Position numbers and translations under genes: made by a program
From: a virus
IMG/VR virus record: IMGVR_UViG_3300017917_003446
Span: 51,473-115,472 of that record
DNA length: 64,000 nucleotides
Strand: one strand, 5' to 3'
Notes under the pieces: generated by a model
Told to the model about the DNA's origin: nothing
Database searches by the model: none
The model's input: the letters and a program-made list of their open reading frames with translations, nothing else
In this document: piece after piece, positions 60,433 to 64,000 of the stretch
Layout: every line of letters begins with the position of its first letter
Position numbering within the stretch: the stretch's first letter is position 1

Positions 60433-63045
60433 TTATCTCCTGTATTGCAAATCTATCATTTCTTGATGTAATCTATCACTTGCCAATTGTCTTAATGCTC
60501 TGGCATTATCTACATTACGCTGATTTCTATATATTTCTTTTGGTGCGTAGAAATTTGCATCAGTTAAAGCTACCATATAAGTATTGAAACCAACAGGAGT
60601 CCTAGCGATAGAAGCAATAGAAACTCCAGCGGCTGCATCGTTGTCCTGAACATTTGATTTAACCTGTTGTGTGTTTGTGTTGTTGCGGTCCGCTTCGGGC
60701 ATAACCGGTTTAGCTTCAATAATATCGTTGATTGGGTTAGTCCTGTCACTTATAAAATTCATCTGTTGCTGTGGTATGTCAACGGTTACTACGGGAGCTA
60801 TTGTAGCTGTTTGAATTGTGGTCTGTGGAATACTTGTTACGACTTGTTGGGGTTGTAGTATGGCTATTTGATTGTTATTGGTATTTACAGCCTGCTCCAT
60901 GATCTGATTAGAATCTGATGAACGTGTTTCAAAGGTTTGTGCTTGTACAGGTGGAGTGTAGGGCGTTGCTGTTGGCTGTGTCACTGCTGAAAATACTGGT
61001 GGCTGTAGCGGATTAAACATCTGAACTGGTTGTACTGTAGTAGTTGCCATGGCATTAAATTGAACTACGGCACTGGTACTGGTCGATGCTGTAGATTGTT
61101 GCTGGGGCATATCGACTATAGTTTGACCCGGAGTAGATCTTTGTTGTATGGCCATGTTTACTACACTGGTGCTGCCTGGTGTAGGACCCATGTTAAAAGT
61201 TTGTTCTCTATTACTAGACACTATACTTTCGGTTCCAGTTACTTGCTGTTGAGTCTGTGCAGTTTGTTGACTTCGATTAACAGCATCCAGGGCAACAGCT
61301 TCGGCTTGTCTGATGCTAGCAGTTGCTGCTATGCTAGCAGTTTGCATGGCATTTTGACTGGCAGTTGAAGCTATGGCAGTTTCTCTTTGTTGATTTTGTC
61401 TGATTAGATTAAGAGCCATGCTAGTCGAATCCGAAGTAGATTCTACTCGAACAGTTGCTCTTGGTGCAGCATCTCTAGATTCCTGTCTTGGTGTTTCTTG
61501 TCTTAGTTCTTCTCTGGGTACTGGTGCGCCAGCCACACTAGTTGTCTGTGGAGGAGGCGGCGGTGGTCTACTAGAAGTCGAATCTTCAGGCGGAGGTTTA
61601 TCTGGAGGTGGAGGGTTAGTATTTACTGTTATACTAGGATTAGTTGTGTTGGCATCATTTATGGTTGTTGTTACAGTGCCCCCTGGAGTAGTTGCTGTGC
61701 TGGTTACGGATGCTATTGTGCTGGACAATGCAGCTTCCTGCCTATCCTGTTCCAGAGCAGCTAATCTTTTTATCTCATCATTGTAATTGCTGCAATTTTT
61801 ACTGTACAGCGGTTGATCATAGCAGGGGTCAGGAGTCCATATGGGTCTGGTATATGCTGAAAATCCCATGTTGTCACCATAACCACCATATATGTTCCAG
61901 GAAACATATCCCATGTTTAAACTGTTCTGGGTTTCAGTAAATATAACTCTACCGCTTCTGGAACCACCGCTATAATTGCCTTCGACCCACCAGGTATCGC
62001 TAAAAAGACTAGATCCATTTTTATCAGTAATGTTTAAAGTTACATTCCTGCCATTGGCTCCACTACTAGATGTACACCAAAACAAAAAAGTGTTAGTACA
62101 ATAATCTCCAGCATAATAACCAAAGCCATAGTCGAATCCATGCAACTGTACACCTCCACCTATGTGTGGCAATTTTTGTGCTATGTTATATCCGAACCAA
62201 ATCAAAGGACTTTGACCGTTCTGAAGAATATTATTGAATCCCGGACAACTAGGATTGAAAGCAGGATTTAGAATGCAAGGATCAACACTATAGGTTGCTC
62301 TAACATATGCATCTTTTACCTGAGGTCCATAACAACTGTTAGGAGCTCCAGCATTAGGTAAACAGGCCCAAAATCCTGCATCCATTCCATAGATGCCCAT
62401 GTTTACTGAACCAGCTTGAGCCAAAGGTTTTGCTCCGGCAAAGGTAACAGTTTCTGCAAGTGTTTGCCAGTTAGGATTATAAGCAGGATTACCGTCGTTA
62501 ATATTTTTTAAACCTAGCTGATGCGTATAAAAAGTAGCAGCACCTGAAGATGGATAATAACCTACCTCTACTCTTAGTGTATCTTGAGGTCCACTTAAGT
62601 TTTCACAACTACCGCCTATACTATTAGCGCAGGGGAAACGATATTTTACACCGTAGATGAATCCTGTGACAAATACTGCACTGGTATTCTGATATCCATG
62701 AACTATATTACTAAGATTAATACCCGCAACACCCATTTCTTCACCAAGATAACTAAAAGTATAACCATTGCTTGGATCAAAACTACCCTGTGGGCTACCA
62801 TAAGGAGACCAATTGCCTGCTGATCCGGTAGTGCTAGTCCAACCGTTATTGGTTTTTAGACTACTATCATAAGGTATCAAATTACCTGAAATGGAGTCAA
62901 TGCTATACCCGCTAGGAGTATTCACAGAGCCCGACACAACCTGAGCATAAGCACTGCCTACAAGTAAAACCAAGGCAATGAATATGGCTATGCCAAAGCC
63001 CTTGGTCCACTTATAGTTAAAATGCTTGTGATTAAATTCTTCCAT
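60433..63045 (-). CDS. Large secreted or virion protein with low-complexity C-terminal half
   Basis: 870 residues. An N-terminal hydrophobic signal (GFGIAIFIALVLLVGSAYA) is followed by a ~370-residue Cys- and Trp-containing beta-rich region with two 'DPC.L.P..P.C' motifs. Then come a Pro-rich hinge (PPPPDKPPPEDS), a Gln/Thr/Ser/Ala-rich stalk, and a conserved end (FYAPKEIYRNQRNVDNARALRQL) seen in large structural proteins of marine T4-like phages. Probably a virion or cell-surface-exposed protein. Immediately follows the N-rich gene. Confidence 0.65.
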   Translation of the reverse strand: MEEFNHKHFNYKWTKGFGIAIFIALVLLVGSAYAQVVSGSVNTPSGYSIDSISGNLIPYDSSLKTNNGWTSTTGSAGNWSPYGSPQGSFDPSNGYTFSYLGEEMGVAGINLSNIVHGYQNTSAVFVTGFIYGVKYRFPCANSIGGSCENLSGPQDTLRVEVGYYPSSGAATFYTHQLGLKNINDGNPAYNPNWQTLAETVTFAGAKPLAQAGSVNMGIYGMDAGFWACLPNAGAPNSCYGPQVKDAYVRATYSVDPCILNPAFNPSCPGFNNILQNGQSPLIWFGYNIAQKLPHIGGGVQLHGFDYGFGYYAGDYCTNTFLFWCTSSSGANGRNVTLNITDKNGSSLFSDTWWVEGNYSGGSRSGRVIFTETQNSLNMGYVSWNIYGGYGDNMGFSAYTRPIWTPDPCYDQPLYSKNCSNYNDEIKRLAALEQDRQEAALSSTIASVTSTATTPGGTVTTTINDANTTNPSITVNTNPPPPDKPPPEDSTSSRPPPPPPQTTSVAGAPVPREELRQETPRQESRDAAPRATVRVESTSDSTSMALNLIRQNQQRETAIASTASQNAMQTASIAATASIRQAEAVALDAVNRSQQTAQTQQQVTGTESIVSSNREQTFNMGPTPGSTSVVNMAIQQRSTPGQTIVDMPQQQSTASTSTSAVVQFNAMATTTVQPVQMFNPLQPPVFSAVTQPTATPYTPPVQAQTFETRSSDSNQIMEQAVNTNNNQIAILQPQQVVTSIPQTTIQTATIAPVVTVDIPQQQMNFISDRTNPINDIIEAKPVMPEADRNNTNTQQVKSNVQDNDAAAGVSIASIARTPVGFNTYMVALTDANFYAPKEIYRNQRNVDNARALRQLASDRLHQEMIDLQYRR

Positions 63046-64000
63046 TTAACCTTCTTTGACTGGCTTAGGCATTTTGTCTGGATTCTTTAACCAGGCTTCT
63101 TTGGCTTGCTCGCCTATCATGCCTTCGTATGGGCAGGGAGTACCAGCCTGCATCATGGCATCGAATACTCTACGATCCTGACACATGGTAGCAACTGCAG
63201 CAACCTTCATGCCCATGTCATATAATGTCTTGCTTAGTTTCAATCGTTCGCAATTCATGTCCCTTTGTGTACCACCTAAGGCAAAACCTAAGAATTGAGT
63301 CTGTGCTGCACCTGATACACCTGTAGTACAAAGGTCTGGACTACCACCAGACATCATGGCAGGAGCTATGGCAGTAGGCGGAGGCTGTATGACTCGTTGA
63401 GTAATCTCTGTCTGATTAATATTGCGATTTGTCATATCACCTGTTTGCACGTTCTGATTAATGGCTGTGCTGGTGCTTTGATTTACATTAGTGTTTACAG
63501 TAGTGGCAGTTGTTGTGTTGATATTTCTGTTAGTCATATCACCAGTTTGTACATTGTTGTTATTATTTGTAGTTGTGGCGGTTGTTGTATTGATATTTCT
63601 ATTGGTCATATCACCAGTTTGTACATTGTTGTTGGTGTTAGTATTATTAGTAACACCCACACTGCTATTGTTATTGTTGTAAGTCATAGTCCCTGTGTTT
63701 ACATTATTATTGGTGCTAACACTTGTTGATGTACTAATATTAGTATTCTTATTGTCACTAACACTGGTACTTGTGTTAATGTTACGATTTGTCATGTCAC
63801 CAACATTAATATTTGTATTCTTATTTTCACTAGTAGATATATTGTTGTTATTGTAGGTTACTGATCCAGACATAATGTTGCGATTAGTATTATCCGATGT
63901 ACTGGTGCTTTGATTGATGTTGGTTATTTGTCCAGACTGAATATTTTGATTTACATTAGTACTTGTGTTAGTACTTGTACTGGCATTATTATTGTTGTAG
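63046..64000 (-). CDS. Asn/Thr-rich repeat protein, 5' end cut by the window edge
   Basis: At least 317 residues. An in-frame ATG at 63873 exists, but the same frame stays open to 64000 with the same composition (YNNNNASTST), so the true start is outside. The N-terminal part is repeats with GDMTNRNINT and YNNNN; near 63513-63632 two 72-base units (24 residues) are almost identical. The last ~110 residues form a Cys-containing globular domain (PDLCTTG, RDMNCERLKL, TMCQDRR, GTPCPYEG). May form a beta-solenoid stalk on a secreted or virion protein; not a known family to me. Confidence 0.7.
   Translation of the reverse strand, partial: YNNNNASTSTNTSTNVNQNIQSGQITNINQSTSTSDNTNRNIMSGSVTYNNNNISTSENKNTNINVGDMTNRNINTSTSVSDNKNTNISTSTSVSTNNNVNTGTMTYNNNNSSVGVTNNTNTNNNVQTGDMTNRNINTTTATTTNNNNNVQTGDMTNRNINTTTATTVNTNVNQSTSTAINQNVQTGDMTNRNINQTEITQRVIQPPPTAIAPAMMSGGSPDLCTTGVSGAAQTQFLGFALGGTQRDMNCERLKLSKTLYDMGMKVAAVATMCQDRRVFDAMMQAGTPCPYEGMIGEQAKEAWLKNPDKMPKPVKEG
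63513..63656 (-). repeat. 72-base tandem coding repeats
   Basis: Two consecutive units of 72 bases share the core that codes VQTGDMTNRNINTT, with a few silent changes; further diverged copies lie on both sides. In-frame, so the protein is repeated too. Confidence 0.7.

Noticed and set aside
61030-61940. Plus-strand open frames opposite the 870-residue gene
   Set aside because: Cys/Ser/Val-rich reverse images of the Gln/Thr/Pro-rich stalk; the minus-strand frame has a signal sequence and a conserved C-terminus.
63397-63729. Plus-strand hydrophobic open frame
   Set aside because: An artefact of the Asn/Thr repeat codons read backwards.
63513-63900. Repeats as a CRISPR array
   Set aside because: Repeats are in-frame coding units of 72 bases without unique spacers and encode a periodic protein.

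Overview
The window looks like part of the genome of an AT-rich (about one third GC by eye), T4-like contractile-tailed phage of the marine cyanophage/pelagiphage type. Evidence: the T4 morphogenesis order gp13-14-15-16-17-18-19-20-(67)-21-22-23 is intact, followed by uvsY, uvsW and gp55; the T4 replication/recombination genes gp47, gp46, gp45, gp44, gp62 and regA are present; and several structural genes are preceded by the T4 late promoter octamer TATAAATA. Hsp20, a CobS-like AAA ATPase, peptide deformylase, GDP-fucose synthase and abundant sugar genes are typical of large marine T4-like phages. No photosynthesis gene is seen, so the host (cyanobacterium, SAR11 or another marine bacterium) cannot be decided here.

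Layout. 0-1.9 kb: a glycosyltransferase-methyltransferase fusion and a 2OG-Fe(II) oxygenase. 1.9-16.6 kb: virion genes (fibre-like proteins, neck, terminase, sheath, tube, portal, prohead core, protease, scaffold, major capsid, second tube-like protein). 16.6-20.4 kb: a glycosyltransferase, uvsY, uvsW, an Sm-like protein and the late sigma factor gp55. 20.4-27.7 kb: an apparent DNA-modification block with QueE, FolE, a glycosyltransferase, a TGT-like DpdA, two complementary QueD-like proteins, a second glycosyltransferase and a GalE-like epimerase. 27.7-34.9 kb: gp47/gp46, peptide deformylase, and a zincin-VWA protein next to a CobS-like ATPase, each behind its own near-consensus sigma70 promoter. 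35-41.3 kb: a glycan block with GDP-fucose synthase, a GT10 fucosyltransferase, other transferases, a sugar kinase-like protein and a nucleotidyltransferase-HAD fusion. 41.3-45.8 kb: sliding clamp, clamp loader, RegA, a structured leader, Hsp20 and small proteins. 45.8-58.3 kb: a second, long accessory carbohydrate block with a B12-type radical SAM enzyme, an E1 alpha/beta TPP pair, a GHMP kinase, a ColD/RfbH-like PLP enzyme, epimerase, hydroxylases, methyltransferase and GT2. 58.3 kb: an initiator-like tRNA-Met, then a convergent terminator. 58.5-64 kb, minus strand: a membrane/lipoprotein/coiled-coil cassette and two large low-complexity secreted or structural proteins, the last cut by the window edge.

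How the parts fit together. gp55 reads the TATAAATA promoters in front of virion genes, while TTGACA/TATAAT-type promoters precede the modification and CobS/VWA genes, suggesting earlier expression by host sigma70. GTP could pass through FolE, QueD-like proteins and QueE to a 7-deazaguanine base that DpdA inserts into phage DNA; the interspersed glycosyltransferases may decorate it or belong to the glycan pathways. The most notable signals are this modification block with its split QueD pair and unusual QueE, the recurring C-terminal SLEDLFA tails, the tRNA-fMet plus deformylase pairing, and the TPP/radical-SAM/dideoxysugar-type accessory pathway.
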